Part shown: piece after piece, positions 27,062 through 36,627 of the stretch
How the letters are laid out: every line of letters begins with the position of its first letter
Numbering within the stretch: the first letter of the stretch is position 1
Assembly: GCA_025359105.1 (NCBI GenBank)
Contig: JANYHK010000109.1
Span: 1-64,000 of the forward strand
Reading direction: 5' to 3'
From: Myxococcales bacterium
GTDB taxonomy: Bacteria; Myxococcota_A; Polyangia; Polyangiales; Polyangiaceae
Length of the DNA stretch: 64,000 bases
Translations under genes and position numbers: made by a program
The notes under the pieces: model-generated
Seen by the model: only the letters and a program-made list of their open reading frames with translations
Database searches by the model: none
What the model was told of the DNA's origin: nothing

Positions 27062-27407
27062 TGGGGCCTTCTTTCGTGAGCAGGACTGTGCGGAACCTAA
27101 GCACCGCCCGCCCTCTGGCAAGGTGCGCGCCAGATACGCGCGATGTCCGCTTCTGGTAACTATTGTGGCGATAGGGTGACGAAGGCGATCACCAAGACGC
27201 GAGACATGCGCCGGGTCTGGGTGGATTTCCTGCGCACCGCGGGCGCGCTGCGGGCCGTTGTCGCGGCGCGGAGTTGAGGCTTCCGCGCCTGACACAGGGG
27301 TGTATCCTCGCGCCTTCAACCGTCCGAGCGCGATCGACGATCGGCCCACCGAGGCAGGCGTCGACTGCGCTTGAACACGGCGGGCAGGACAAGGGAGACA
27401 TACGCCG
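27062..27407. other. Intergenic stretch with no supported gene
   Basis: This 346-base gap lies between divergent genes and must contain promoters for both. A 44-codon frame at 27143-27277 on the plus strand (starting MSASGNY) lacks a ribosome site and is not supported. TATCCT at 27303-27308 resembles a -10 box but has no matching -35. I see no RNA gene or strong hairpin. Confidence 0.5.
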
Positions 27408-28304
27408 ATGCAGATCGCGATCATTGGACTTGGCAGGATGGGCGGGAACATGGTCAAGCGCCTCCTCGGCGGGGGTCACAAGGTCGTCGCGTACGACCGC
27501 GACGCCGCCGCCGTCGAGCGCCTGACCAAGGACGGCGCCACGGGCGCCAGCTCGCTCGCCGATCTCGTCTCGAAGCTCGACGCGCCGCGCGCGGTGTGGG
27601 TGATGGTCCCCGCCGGCAACCCGACCGAGTCGACGATCCAGGAGCTCGGCAAGCTGATGAAGGAGGGGGACATCGTCATCGACGGTGGGAACTCCAACTT
27701 CCGCGAGTCGCAGCGCCGCAGCACCGAGCTCGCAGCCAAAAGGATCCGCTTTTTGGACGCGGGCACCTCCGGCGGCGTCTGGGGCCTCGAGAACGGCTAC
27801 TCGCTCATGGTCGGCGGCGACAAGACCGCCTACGAGACGTGCCTGCCCGCCCTGACCACGCTCGCGCCGAAGGACGGCCTCGGGTACTTCGGCAAGGCCG
27901 GCGCCGGGCACTTCTGCAAGATGGTCCACAACGGCATCGAGTACGCGATGATGCAGGCGTACGCCGAGGGCTTCGAGCTGATGAAGGCTACCGACTTCGG
28001 CTACGATCTGCGCCAGGTCACCGGCGTCTGGAACCACGGCTCGGTCGTCCGCTCGTGGCTGTGCGAGCTCGCCGAGGACGCCTTCAAGCGCGATCCCGAG
28101 CTCAAGGACCTGAAACCCTGGGTCGACGACTCCGGAGAGGGCCGCTGGACGGTGAGCGAGGCGATCGCGCACGCGGTCCCCGTCCCCACCATCGCCGCGT
28201 CGCTCTTCGCGCGCTTCTCGTCGCGCCAGGAAAACAGCTTCGCGATGCGCGTGCTCGCGGCGTTGCGCAACGAGTTCGGTGGCCACGCCGTCAAGAAGGC
28301 CTGA
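27408..28304 (+). CDS. gnd: 6-phosphogluconate dehydrogenase, short form
   Basis: The 298-residue enzyme oxidatively decarboxylates 6-phosphogluconate to ribulose 5-phosphate. Motifs are the N-terminal Rossmann GLGRMGGNM, the substrate loop with DGGNSNFRES, the SGGVWG segment, and KMVHNGIEYAMMQ with the catalytic Lys. The length (about 300 rather than 470) identifies the YqeC-like short group, which often prefers NAD. It heads a run of oxidative pentose phosphate genes: zwf starts 29 bases later. The start has GGGAG about ten bases upstream. Confidence 0.93.
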   Translation: MQIAIIGLGRMGGNMVKRLLGGGHKVVAYDRDAAAVERLTKDGATGASSLADLVSKLDAPRAVWVMVPAGNPTESTIQELGKLMKEGDIVIDGGNSNFRESQRRSTELAAKRIRFLDAGTSGGVWGLENGYSLMVGGDKTAYETCLPALTTLAPKDGLGYFGKAGAGHFCKMVHNGIEYAMMQAYAEGFELMKATDFGYDLRQVTGVWNHGSVVRSWLCELAEDAFKRDPELKDLKPWVDDSGEGRWTVSEAIAHAVPVPTIAASLFARFSSRQENSFAMRVLAALRNEFGGHAVKKA

Positions 28305-28333
28305 GACCTGAAGAGCGAAACCCGAGGGCATCG

Positions 28334-29875
28334 ATGAACGCGACGACGAATCCGCTCCGCAGGGGGCTCGTGGACGATCGAACCGGTGACGCGTGCACCG
28401 TCGTCATCTTTGGCGCGTCGGGAGACCTGACGCGGCGCAAGCTGATGCCTGCACTCTACAACTTGGCGGTCAGCCGCGCGCTCCCTGGGGGATTCGCGGT
28501 CGTCGGGCAGGCGCGACGGGACAAGACGCACGAGCAGTTCCGCGCGGAGATGCGCGAGGGCATCTCCAAGCACTCGCGTCGCAAGCCCATCGACGAGGCG
28601 GTGTGGAGCGATTTCGAGCGCGGCATCAGCTACGTCGCCGGCACCTTCGAGGACCCGGCGACGTACACGAGGCTGAGGGATCACCTCGCCGAGATCGATC
28701 GCGAGCGCGGGACGCGGGGAAATCGCCTCTTTTACTTCGCGGTCTCGCCGGCGGAGTTCGGCACCATCGTCGGCGGCCTCAAGAGCGCCGATCTGGTCGC
28801 CGATGCCGGCGCCCGCACCGGCCCGTGGTCGCGCGTCGTCTTCGAGAAGCCCTTCGGCCACGATCTCGAGAGCGCGCGGGAGCTGAACGACACGATCGCG
28901 CGCGTCTTCCACGAGTCGCAGGTCTTTCGCATCGACCACTACCTCGGCAAGGAGACGGTCCAGAATCTCCTCGTCTTCCGGTTCGCCAACAGCTTGTGGG
29001 AGCCGATCTGGAACCGTGAGCACGTCGATCACGTGCAGATCACCGTCGCCGAGGAGATCGGCGTGGAGGGGCGCGGCAAGTTCTACGAGCAGACGGGGGT
29101 GACGAAGGACATCGTCGAGAACCACCTGATGCAGCTGCTCTGCCTGACGGCGATGGAGCCGCCCATCTCGCTCGCGGCCGACGCGGTGCGCGACGAGAAG
29201 GTGAAGGTCCTCCGGTCGCTGCGCCCGATGGAGCGGTCGATGGTCGCGCAGAATGTCATCCGCGGGCAGTACGGCCGCGGGTTCGTGCGCGCCGACGAGG
29301 TGCCGGCCTACCGTGACGAGCCTGACGTCGACCGGCAGTCTTGCGTCGAGACCTACGTGGCAATGAAGGTCGAGATCGACAACTGGCGCTGGGGCGGCGT
29401 CCCCTTCTACGTGCGCGCCGGCAAGCGGCTGGCCCGCCGTGTCACCGAGATCAGCGTGCAGTTCAAGAAGGTGCCGCACACCCTCTTCCGCGCGCCGGAC
29501 GGAGGCATCACGCCCAACGTTCTGACGATGCGCATCCAGCCCGACGAGGGCATCGCGCTGCGCTTCACCACGAAGGAGCCCGGGCAGCAGACGATCCTCC
29601 GCGACGTGGCCATGGACTTCCGGTACGGAGCGGCGTTCGGCTCGAACACGCCAGAAGCGTACGAGCGCCTCCTCCTCGACGCGATGCGCGGCGAGGCGAC
29701 GCTCTTCACGCGCCGGGACGAGGTCGAGGAGCAGTGGGCGTACATCGACCGCGTCTTCGACGCGTGGACGAGCGAAGGCAACACGCCGCCGCCGGTGTAC
29801 TCGTCGGGCACCTGGGGCCCCGAGCAGGCCGACGACATGCTCGCGCGCGACGGCAGACGCTGGAGGAAGCCGTGA
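28334..29875 (+). CDS. zwf: Glucose-6-phosphate 1-dehydrogenase
   Basis: The 513-residue enzyme oxidises glucose 6-phosphate to 6-phosphogluconolactone with NADP. Diagnostic sequences are the cofactor motif FGASGDLTRRK (normal GASGDLxxRK), EKPFGHDL, and the substrate-binding RIDHYLGKET with the catalytic His. The length equals the typical bacterial enzyme (~490-515). The stop overlaps the opcA start in GTGA, which points to translational coupling. Confidence 0.97.
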   Translation: MNATTNPLRRGLVDDRTGDACTVVIFGASGDLTRRKLMPALYNLAVSRALPGGFAVVGQARRDKTHEQFRAEMREGISKHSRRKPIDEAVWSDFERGISYVAGTFEDPATYTRLRDHLAEIDRERGTRGNRLFYFAVSPAEFGTIVGGLKSADLVADAGARTGPWSRVVFEKPFGHDLESARELNDTIARVFHESQVFRIDHYLGKETVQNLLVFRFANSLWEPIWNREHVDHVQITVAEEIGVEGRGKFYEQTGVTKDIVENHLMQLLCLTAMEPPISLAADAVRDEKVKVLRSLRPMERSMVAQNVIRGQYGRGFVRADEVPAYRDEPDVDRQSCVETYVAMKVEIDNWRWGGVPFYVRAGKRLARRVTEISVQFKKVPHTLFRAPDGGITPNVLTMRIQPDEGIALRFTTKEPGQQTILRDVAMDFRYGAAFGSNTPEAYERLLLDAMRGEATLFTRRDEVEEQWAYIDRVFDAWTSEGNTPPPVYSSGTWGPEQADDMLARDGRRWRKP

Positions 29876-31023
29876 GCACGGCCAGCCTCTCGCCCCCGGC
29901 GCCCGCGAGCGGCGTACTCTCGCGGATCGAGAGGGAGCTCCTGGAAATCTGGTCGACGCCGGCGAGCCCGGGCGAGCCGCCGAAGGCCCGCGTGTGCACG
30001 ATGAACCTCGTGGTCGTCGCCGGGGAGCGCGAGATCGCGAGCCTGTACACCCCCGTCGTCGACGACGTCACCCGCAGCATTCCCGCGCGCGCGATCATCG
30101 TGGCGCTCGACCCCGACGCGCACGACAACGCCCTCGAGGCCGACACGACGGCGGTGTGCGCCCGCGGCGAGTCCGGGGAGGTCGTCTGCTCGGAGCGCGT
30201 GCGCCTCGTCGCGCTCGGCGGCGTTTGTGATCGCGTTGGCAGCGCGGTCGAGGCGCTGTGCGTTCCCGAGCTCCCGACCACAGTGGTGTGGCTTGGGCGG
30301 GTCCACGTCGACGATCCGGTGTTCCTGTCGGTCGCGGCGAACGCGCAGCGCATCGTGCTCGACACCGACTACACGTCGCTGACCAGCCTGCTCCACCTCG
30401 CCCGCTGGGCGCGCGAGGACCCGACGCGCCCGCACCTCGCGGACCTGGCGTGGACGCGGCTGTCGACCTGGCAGGAGCTCTGCGCCCGCTTCTTCGACGA
30501 CGCGAGCACGACCGGTCTGGCCAACGCCGTGACCCGCGTCGCGGTGCGACAGGCGTCGGACCCCGGCACACGCCTCGGCTCGGAGGGGGCGCTCCTCCTT
30601 GGTTGGCTGGCCACACGCCTTGGCTGGAAGACGTCGCGAATCGGCGGCGCGCTGCGGTTCAAGCGGCCGGACGGCGGGACCGTCGGGCTCCACCTGGGAA
30701 CCGTGAAGCGGCCCGCCGAGGTCGCCCCCACCGCACTCGCCGGCGTGACGATCGAGGCGGAGCGCGACGGCGTGCGGCTGAAGGGCACGATCGAGCGCGA
30801 GCTGGGCAGCGGTCTGGCGGCGGCGACCCCCGACGCGGACGTCCTCGTGTGGCGGCTCGAGGTGGAGGGAAAGCAGGCCCTCGAGCAGCGCGTTCGCCTG
30901 AGCGCGAACAAGGGGGCGAAGGTGCTGGAGCGAACCCTTCACCGACCGACCGAGGATCCTGCGCTCACCGAGTCGGTGGCCTTCGCCGAAGAAGTGTTCG
31001 AGGACGGAGTGGTCTGCTCATGA
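29872..31023 (+). CDS. opcA: OpcA-like glucose-6-phosphate dehydrogenase assembly protein
   Basis: The 383-residue protein matches the OpcA family, which promotes assembly or activation of Zwf oligomers in cyanobacteria and actinobacteria. Visible blocks are an N-terminal RVCTMNLVV segment, the central DYTSLTSLLHLARW and DLAWTRLSTWQELCARFFD blocks and a beta-rich C-terminal part. It starts with GTG in a four-base overlap with zwf, with GGAGG six bases upstream, and ends overlapping the pgl start in ATGA. The context confirms the role. Confidence 0.9.
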   Translation: MSTASLSPPAPASGVLSRIERELLEIWSTPASPGEPPKARVCTMNLVVVAGEREIASLYTPVVDDVTRSIPARAIIVALDPDAHDNALEADTTAVCARGESGEVVCSERVRLVALGGVCDRVGSAVEALCVPELPTTVVWLGRVHVDDPVFLSVAANAQRIVLDTDYTSLTSLLHLARWAREDPTRPHLADLAWTRLSTWQELCARFFDDASTTGLANAVTRVAVRQASDPGTRLGSEGALLLGWLATRLGWKTSRIGGALRFKRPDGGTVGLHLGTVKRPAEVAPTALAGVTIEAERDGVRLKGTIERELGSGLAAATPDADVLVWRLEVEGKQALEQRVRLSANKGAKVLERTLHRPTEDPALTESVAFAEEVFEDGVVCS

Positions 31024-31757
31024 CGACGAAGGTGGTGCCCGGCATCCTGATCGCCACGCCCGACGCGGAGCAGGCGTACAAAGAGGCCGCATCGCGCATG
31101 GCCCGCGCCATCCGCGATGCGGTCAGCACGCGCGGTCGCGCCGCCATCGCGCTCTCCGGCGGCAACACGCCGAAGCCCGCGTACGTCGCGATCGGCAAGG
31201 ACCCGAAGATCGACTGGTCGCGTGTCGACGTGTTCTTCGTCGACGAACGCGCGGTGCCGCCGACCAGCGAACGCTCGAATTTTCGCATGGTGCGCGAGTC
31301 GCTCGTCCTCCCCGCGAAGCTCGCCGACGACCACGTCTTTCGCATGCGCGGCGAGGCCGGCGACATCGACCAGGCCGCCCGCGACTACGAGGCCCAAATC
31401 AGGAAGACGCTCCGATCCGGAGCCCCGCCGTCGTTCGATCTCGTCGTCCTCGGCGTCGGGGACGACGGGCACACCGCGTCGCTCTTCCCGGGTCGCCCCG
31501 AGGTCGAGATCACCGATCGCCTCGTCGTCTCCGTTCCCGCGCACGCCGGTCTCGAGCCGCGCATCACGCTTACCGCCCCGATCATCGAGGCCGCGCGTCA
31601 TGTCCTGATCATGGCGCTCGGCAAGTCGAAGCACGACCCGCTCGAGCGCGTGTGGGAGGTCTCCGGCAGCAAGAAGGACACCCCTGCCCGTCTCGTGCGC
31701 GACGTGCGCGGCGCGATCACCTGGGTCATCGATCGCGCGGCCGGCGGCATGGGCTGA
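31020..31757 (+). CDS. pgl: 6-phosphogluconolactonase
   Basis: The 245-residue enzyme hydrolyses 6-phosphogluconolactone, linking Zwf and Gnd. It has the SugK/DevB-type motifs: IALSGGNTPKPAY, VDVFFVDERAVPP with SERSNFRMVRE, and LGVGDDGHTASLFPG. The length is normal. The ATG overlaps the opcA stop. With gnd, zwf and opcA it completes the oxidative branch of the pentose phosphate pathway in one operon. Confidence 0.95.
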   Translation: MTTKVVPGILIATPDAEQAYKEAASRMARAIRDAVSTRGRAAIALSGGNTPKPAYVAIGKDPKIDWSRVDVFFVDERAVPPTSERSNFRMVRESLVLPAKLADDHVFRMRGEAGDIDQAARDYEAQIRKTLRSGAPPSFDLVVLGVGDDGHTASLFPGRPEVEITDRLVVSVPAHAGLEPRITLTAPIIEAARHVLIMALGKSKHDPLERVWEVSGSKKDTPARLVRDVRGAITWVIDRAAGGMG

Positions 31758-31777
31758 CACGCCCGTGTGGGCACACC

Positions 31778-31800
31778 GCCCACCGTCCTCCCAGGTGGGC
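31778..31800 (+). terminator. Possible terminator hairpin after pgl
   Basis: GCCCACC (31778-31784) and GGTGGGC (31794-31800) form a perfect 7-bp stem with a nine-base loop, 21 bases after the pgl stop. No T-run follows, so factor-independent termination is doubtful; it could stabilise the transcript end. Confidence 0.4.
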
Positions 31801-31864
31801 AGAAATGCCCCGATGGGCCCAAATAGTTGAAACCCTGGCGAGCCCTTTCCGCTACTGATGGGGC

Positions 31865-32923
31865 ATGAACGACAGGGGTGGCGGAGACCCTCGGCGTTCG
31901 GGCTACGAGCCCGACTCGACGGTCCGCGTGCGGCCGTCGGCGCTCGACGAGCGCATGATGGCCGTCGCGGCCAAGGTCGCGCCGGACATGATCCAGCTCC
32001 TCGCCGCCCACGAGGAGCGCGTGGCGACGTCCGATCACCTGGCCTTCGACGAGCTCACCGGACGCATCGCCTACCGCTGCGGTGACGAAGGCCTCTTCAC
32101 GGGCGCGGTCGAGGAGCTCGCCAGGCTGAGCCCCGACGGTGTCCTCGTGTTCGCGTGGCGCGAGCGCCCCGACGCGGCACCGCCGACGCCGCGCGTGGAG
32201 ACCGCGAGAAGCATGCTCGGCGCGCTCGGCCTGCACAGCCTCCTCTTCGGCGAGCTCGCCATCCGGGGCGTCAAGGCTTCCGACGTCGACGCCATCCTCA
32301 TGCTGGCGCTCCACTTCTATGAAGCGGACGGCCTCTTCCGCGAGGAGCGAGGTGGCTCGAAGGTGTACTACGCCGTGTACGAGGGGGAGGCGCCGGCGCG
32401 TCCCGGTCGCTCCGGCAAGCTCCGCGCGACGCTCTCTTCGTTTCGTCTCCCCAAGACGACGACCCGGCCACCGATTCCGCGGGAGGAGAGCGACGCCCCG
32501 GTCCCGCGCGTCGAGTCGGTGATCCCTCCGCCGGCCCACACCCACACCCCGCCCCCTCCGCCCGTCCACGCGCCGCCTCCGCCGGCTGCCTCCGCGAAGG
32601 CGCCGCCCGAGGAGCGCGCTCCCGCGCTGCAGGTCCTCTTGCCGGTCGCGCAGATCGTCTTCACCGATCTCGCGGCGGTCATCGACCGCGTCCGCTCGGC
32701 GGTCCTCCTCGTCAACCTGCTGAGGTCGGCACCGCGTGTCGTCCGGGTCGACGTCCTGGCGACCGACGGCGACGGCGAGCTCCATGCGTTCGAGCCCTCC
32801 CCGCACCTGCAGCAGGCCGTGGAGAACATGGTCCAGTACGAGATCGAGAACGGAGGCGGCGACTGGCGCCGCCTCGTCGTTCACGTCTCGGACGACGCGC
32901 AGGTCAGCGTCGACGCGCGCTGA
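31865..32923 (+). CDS. Hypothetical protein with Pro-rich linker
   Basis: The protein has 352 residues. The N-terminal ~165 are a mixed alpha/beta domain (for example HLAFDELTGRIAYRCGD and MLGALGLHSLLFGELAIRG), then comes a ~75-residue Pro/Ala/His-rich linker, then a ~110-residue helical/beta domain (LPVAQIVFTDLAAVIDRVRS). It has no signal, membrane helix or known motif. The gene follows the pentose phosphate operon after ~107 bases and converges on tkt. Confidence 0.6.
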   Translation: MNDRGGGDPRRSGYEPDSTVRVRPSALDERMMAVAAKVAPDMIQLLAAHEERVATSDHLAFDELTGRIAYRCGDEGLFTGAVEELARLSPDGVLVFAWRERPDAAPPTPRVETARSMLGALGLHSLLFGELAIRGVKASDVDAILMLALHFYEADGLFREERGGSKVYYAVYEGEAPARPGRSGKLRATLSSFRLPKTTTRPPIPREESDAPVPRVESVIPPPAHTHTPPPPPVHAPPPPAASAKAPPEERAPALQVLLPVAQIVFTDLAAVIDRVRSAVLLVNLLRSAPRVVRVDVLATDGDGELHAFEPSPHLQQAVENMVQYEIENGGGDWRRLVVHVSDDAQVSVDAR

Positions 32924-32941
32924 CCGACCGTCGCGTCCGCG

Positions 32942-34936
32942 CTACTTCAGCCAGGCGCCGATCTTCGAGACGACCGAGTCGACCGTGAGGCCGAGCTTCT
33001 CGGCGAGCACCTTGTCGGGGGCGCTCGCGCCGAAGCGGTCGATGCCGATCGCAAGGCCGGTGTCGCCGACGAAGATGCGCCACGGCTCGGAGCGGCCCGC
33101 CTCGATCGACACGCGCTTCACCCCCGCGGGCAGAACGGCGTCGCGGTAGGCCTGGTCCTGCTTCTCGAACTGCTCGAGGCACGGCGCCGACACGACGCGC
33201 ACCTTGCGGCCGTCCTTCTCGAGGCGCTCACGGGCGCCCATCGCGAGGCCGACCTCGCTCCCGGTCGCCATGATCACGAGCTCGGGCTTGCCGCCGGTCG
33301 CCTCTTGCGCGACGTAGGCGCCCCGCAGAACGTTCTGCGGGTCGAAGTTGGCGTCGCGCTTGATCGTCGGGAGCTTCTGCCGCGACAGGGCGAAGAGCGT
33401 CGGCCCATGCGTGCGCTGGAGCGCCATCGCCCACGCCGCCGCGCACTCGATCCCGTCGGCCGGGCGAACCACGTGCAGGTTCGGGATGAGGCGCAAGGAC
33501 CAGATCTGCTCGATGGGCTCGTGCGTCGGGCCATCCTCGCCGACCATGATCGAGTCGTGCGTGAAGATCCAGATGCACTGCTGCTCCATCAGCGCCGAGA
33601 GGCGGATCGCCGGGCGCATGTAGTCGCTGAAGATGAGGAACGTCGAGCCGTACGGGATGAACCCGCCGAAGAGCGCCATGCCGTTGCACACGCCGCCCAT
33701 CGCGTGCTCGCGGATGCCGAAGTGGAGGTTGCGCCCGGCGAACTCGCCTGTGTTGACGCTGCCGCCGTCCTTGATGAGCGTCTTGGTCGAGGGCGCGAGA
33801 TCCGCCGAGCCGCCGACGAGCGACAGGACGAGCTTGGCCGCCGCCTGCTGGATGACGTTCGAGAGGTTGCGGGTCGCGTCCTCCTTCTCGGGCACCGCCT
33901 TCAAAAGCTGCGCGTAGAGATCCTTCGGCACGCTTCGCGCGGCGAACGCCCTCTCCTGCGCGGCGAGATCCGGGTTCGCCTTGGCCCACGCCTCCACGCG
34001 CGCCGTCCACGCCGCGTGCTCCTTCTGGTTGTCTGCCGCGCGCTCCTTGAAGAGCGCGTAGACCGCCTCGGGCACGTAGAAGCTCTTGTCCGGGTCCCAG
34101 CCCATGGCCTTCTTGGTCGCCGCGATCTCGTCCTTGCCGAGCGGCGCGCCGTGCGCACCGTGGGTGTCGTGCGCGGTCGGGGCGCCGTGGGCGATGTGCG
34201 TGCGCGCCCGGATGAACGCCGGCTTGCTCTGCGCGAGGGCCTTGTCCACCGCCGCGCGGATCTGGGCGTGGTCGTGGCCGTCGATGTTCTGCGCGAACCA
34301 ACCGTAGGCCTCGAAGCGCTTCACGGCGTCTTCGGTGTAGGCGAGGCTCGTGTCGCCCTCGATCGTGATGTGGTTGTCGTCGTAGAAGAGGACGATGTTG
34401 CCGAGCCCGAGGTGCCCCGCGATGCTCGCGGCCTCGTGACTGATACCCTCCATCAGATCGCCGTCCGAGCAGATGCCGAAGATGCGGACGCCCTTGGTGC
34501 ACTCGCCGAAGCGTGCAGTGTGCATCTTCGCCGCGAGCGCCAAGCCGACGATGTTGCTGACACCGGCGCCGAGCGGGCCGGTCGTCGTCTCGACGCCGGC
34601 GGTGAGGCCGTGCTCCGGGTGCCCGGGCGTCTTGCTGTCCCACTGGCGGAATTGCTTCAGCTGCTCCAGCGGCAGGTCGTAGCCCGCGAGGTGCAGCATC
34701 GAGTAGAGGAGCATCGACGCGTGCCCGCACGAGAGCACGAAGCGGTCGCGCCCTTCCCACTGCGGGTCCTTCGGATCGTACCGGAGGTAGCGCGTGTAGA
34801 TCTCGAAGGCGATGTCCGCCAGACCCATCGGCGTGCCGGGGTGGCCGCTGTTGGCCTTCTCGACGGCGTCGATCGAGAGCGTCTTGATGGTGTCGACGGC
34901 GAGCTGGATGGTCTTCGGATCGTAGTCGCGCGGCAT
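32942..34936 (-). CDS. tkt: Transketolase
   Basis: The 664-residue thiamine diphosphate enzyme transfers two-carbon units between sugar phosphates in the non-oxidative pentose phosphate pathway. It has the N-terminal NSGHPGTPMGLADIAF motif, the metal/ThDP motif GDGDLMEGISHEAASIAGH ending near an Asn (DDN), the substrate helix HDSIMVGEDGPTHEP, and normal length. GGGAG lies five bases before the ATG. It faces the oxidative-branch operon and is followed 58 bases upstream by glk on the same strand. Confidence 0.96.
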   Translation of the reverse strand: MPRDYDPKTIQLAVDTIKTLSIDAVEKANSGHPGTPMGLADIAFEIYTRYLRYDPKDPQWEGRDRFVLSCGHASMLLYSMLHLAGYDLPLEQLKQFRQWDSKTPGHPEHGLTAGVETTTGPLGAGVSNIVGLALAAKMHTARFGECTKGVRIFGICSDGDLMEGISHEAASIAGHLGLGNIVLFYDDNHITIEGDTSLAYTEDAVKRFEAYGWFAQNIDGHDHAQIRAAVDKALAQSKPAFIRARTHIAHGAPTAHDTHGAHGAPLGKDEIAATKKAMGWDPDKSFYVPEAVYALFKERAADNQKEHAAWTARVEAWAKANPDLAAQERAFAARSVPKDLYAQLLKAVPEKEDATRNLSNVIQQAAAKLVLSLVGGSADLAPSTKTLIKDGGSVNTGEFAGRNLHFGIREHAMGGVCNGMALFGGFIPYGSTFLIFSDYMRPAIRLSALMEQQCIWIFTHDSIMVGEDGPTHEPIEQIWSLRLIPNLHVVRPADGIECAAAWAMALQRTHGPTLFALSRQKLPTIKRDANFDPQNVLRGAYVAQEATGGKPELVIMATGSEVGLAMGARERLEKDGRKVRVVSAPCLEQFEKQDQAYRDAVLPAGVKRVSIEAGRSEPWRIFVGDTGLAIGIDRFGASAPDKVLAEKLGLTVDSVVSKIGAWLK

Positions 34937-34994
34937 GGGACTCCCTGGGGTGAGGCCCCGAGGACTATCACAGGACCCCGACGCGGCGCGACGC

Positions 34995-35990
34995 TCAGCC
35001 GCCCGTCATCTGGATGGCGGCGGCGTAGTACGCGCTGCCGGACAGGCCTATGTCGGTGTCGAGCACCACGGCGACCGGGATTTTCTTCAGCACTCCGGCG
35101 AACCGGCCCTTCGCCGAGAAGGAGCGCATGAAGTCGCTCTGCGCCAGCTCCTCGGCGTAGTGGGCGGCGATGCCGCCGCAGACGAGCACGCCGCCGGTGG
35201 CGAGGGATTTGAGGGCTAGGTTGCCGGCCTCCGCGCCGTAGAGGCTCGCAAACGTGGCGAGGACCTTGGCGCAGACGTCGCTCTTCTTCGCCGCGCCGAG
35301 GGCGAGGATCGCCTTGTTGCGATCGGGCGCGCGCGCGAGCTCGGCGGCGGCCTCCGGGCTGTCGGGCATCTTCTTCGCGATCGTGAAGAAATCGTAGAGG
35401 TTGCCGATGCCCGGCCCGGCGACGACGCGCTCGTAGCTGACGTGGCCGGAGAAGCGCTCCTGAAGGAACTCGAGCAGCTCGAACTCGAGCCGATCGCGCG
35501 GCGCGAAATCCACGTGGCCGCCCTCGGTGCCGCACGCCGTGTACCTCGCACCGTCCCAGACGAGCGTGGCCTCGCCCAGGCCGGTGCCGGCGGCGATGAT
35601 CGCGAGGTTCTTGCCGGACGTCGCCGGCATCGCGTCGCCGGCGAGCAGGCGCAGCCCTTCGCGCTTCACCGTAAGCGCGCCGAAGGAGAGCGCGACGAGA
35701 TCGTTGAGGAGCGTCACCGTCGGGATGGCGAGGGCCGCGCCGAGCGCCTTCGCGTCGACGTCCCACCCGAGGTTCGTGAGGTTGGCCTTGCCCGCGACGA
35801 CCGGCCCTGCGATGCCGAACGCCGCCGCCTCGATGGGAGGCGGATCGGCGCCGAGAAAGGCGCGCACCGCCGACTCGAGGCTCCGGTGAGCTGCGCTGAG
35901 GAGCGAGCCTTGCCGCAAGCGCGTGCGCCCGCCGGGCTCGAAGAGCGCGAACCGCGCGTTCGTGCCGCCGACGTCACCGGCGAGAATCAT
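34995..35990 (-). CDS. glk: Glucokinase
   Basis: The 331-residue enzyme phosphorylates glucose with ATP, feeding Zwf. It has the phosphate loop GDVGGTNARFAL, the sugar-site LLNDLVALSFG, the IAAGTGLGEATLVWDG segment, the CGTEGGHVDFAPRD block of the Glk-type (group A) family, and the C-terminal GVLVCGGIAAHY. It begins eight bases after the stop of the chalcone-isomerase-like gene, and the two are probably co-transcribed. Confidence 0.94.
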   Translation of the reverse strand: MILAGDVGGTNARFALFEPGGRTRLRQGSLLSAAHRSLESAVRAFLGADPPPIEAAAFGIAGPVVAGKANLTNLGWDVDAKALGAALAIPTVTLLNDLVALSFGALTVKREGLRLLAGDAMPATSGKNLAIIAAGTGLGEATLVWDGARYTACGTEGGHVDFAPRDRLEFELLEFLQERFSGHVSYERVVAGPGIGNLYDFFTIAKKMPDSPEAAAELARAPDRNKAILALGAAKKSDVCAKVLATFASLYGAEAGNLALKSLATGGVLVCGGIAAHYAEELAQSDFMRSFSAKGRFAGVLKKIPVAVVLDTDIGLSGSAYYAAAIQMTGG

Positions 35991-35998
35991 CGGTGGCT

Positions 35999-36538
35999 CT
36001 ACAGGTTCGCGATCATCGCGTCGCCGAGCGACGCCTGATCGATCTTGCCGAACCAGATGCTCCAGGTCGCCTTCATGAAATCGGCGCCGGCAGCGCTGGC
36101 GCTGCCGCCGTTCGACACGCTGATCGACGTCGTCTTCGCCGCGGAGTTGTAGGAGATGGTCACGTACGTGCCCTCCTTCATCTCCTTGTTCATCGCCGCG
36201 AGGAACGGCCCGATCTTGCCGGAGTCGCCGTACCCGTTCATCTGGTACGCCTCCTTCAAGGCGTTCACGATCTTCTCGGCGTCGACGTCGCGCAGCATGC
36301 GGAAGGTGATCTTCTTGTCGACGTCGGCGTCGATCACGGCCTGCTTCGACTTGCTGGCCGGCAGCGCCTTCATGTCGTGGCGGATGGCGTAGACCTTCAC
36401 GCTGACGAACGCGACGCTCTTGGTGCGGACACCGCTGCCGGTGAAGTACCAGCCGGCCTTGTCGGGCTCGAGCGCCCAGGCGCTGGCAGAGAGGGTCACG
36501 AGGACGAGCACGAGTGCGGCGAGGATCGATCGCTTCAT
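35999..36538 (-). CDS. Chalcone-isomerase-like exported protein
   Basis: The 179-residue protein has a Sec signal ending near SASAWA, then a domain of the bacterial chalcone isomerase-like family (FTGSGVRTKSVAFVSVKVYA is its first strand-turn-strand). Bacterial members do not usually catalyse flavanone formation, and their ligands (perhaps fatty acids) are unknown. It is the first gene of a pair with glk. The ATG at 36538 follows a weak site; a GTG at 36550 is an alternative. Confidence 0.78.
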   Translation of the reverse strand: MKRSILAALVLVLVTLSASAWALEPDKAGWYFTGSGVRTKSVAFVSVKVYAIRHDMKALPASKSKQAVIDADVDKKITFRMLRDVDAEKIVNALKEAYQMNGYGDSGKIGPFLAAMNKEMKEGTYVTISYNSAAKTTSISVSNGGSASAAGADFMKATWSIWFGKIDQASLGDAMIANL

Positions 36539-36627
36539 GAGGACAAGCACGATACCACCGCGCCGCGAGAGGTGAAGGGGCTACTGGGCAGCCTGGGTTG
36601 GCGCCCGTCAAGGGCAGCGGCCACGCG

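Noticed and set aside
27143-27277. 44-codon plus-strand reading frame in the gap before gnd
   Set aside because: No ribosome site, no signal or domain pattern, and the codons look like chance in GC-rich DNA.
27274-27308. TTGAGG and TATCCT as a -35/-10 promoter of gnd
   Set aside because: The spacing is 23 bases, too long for a sigma-70 promoter.
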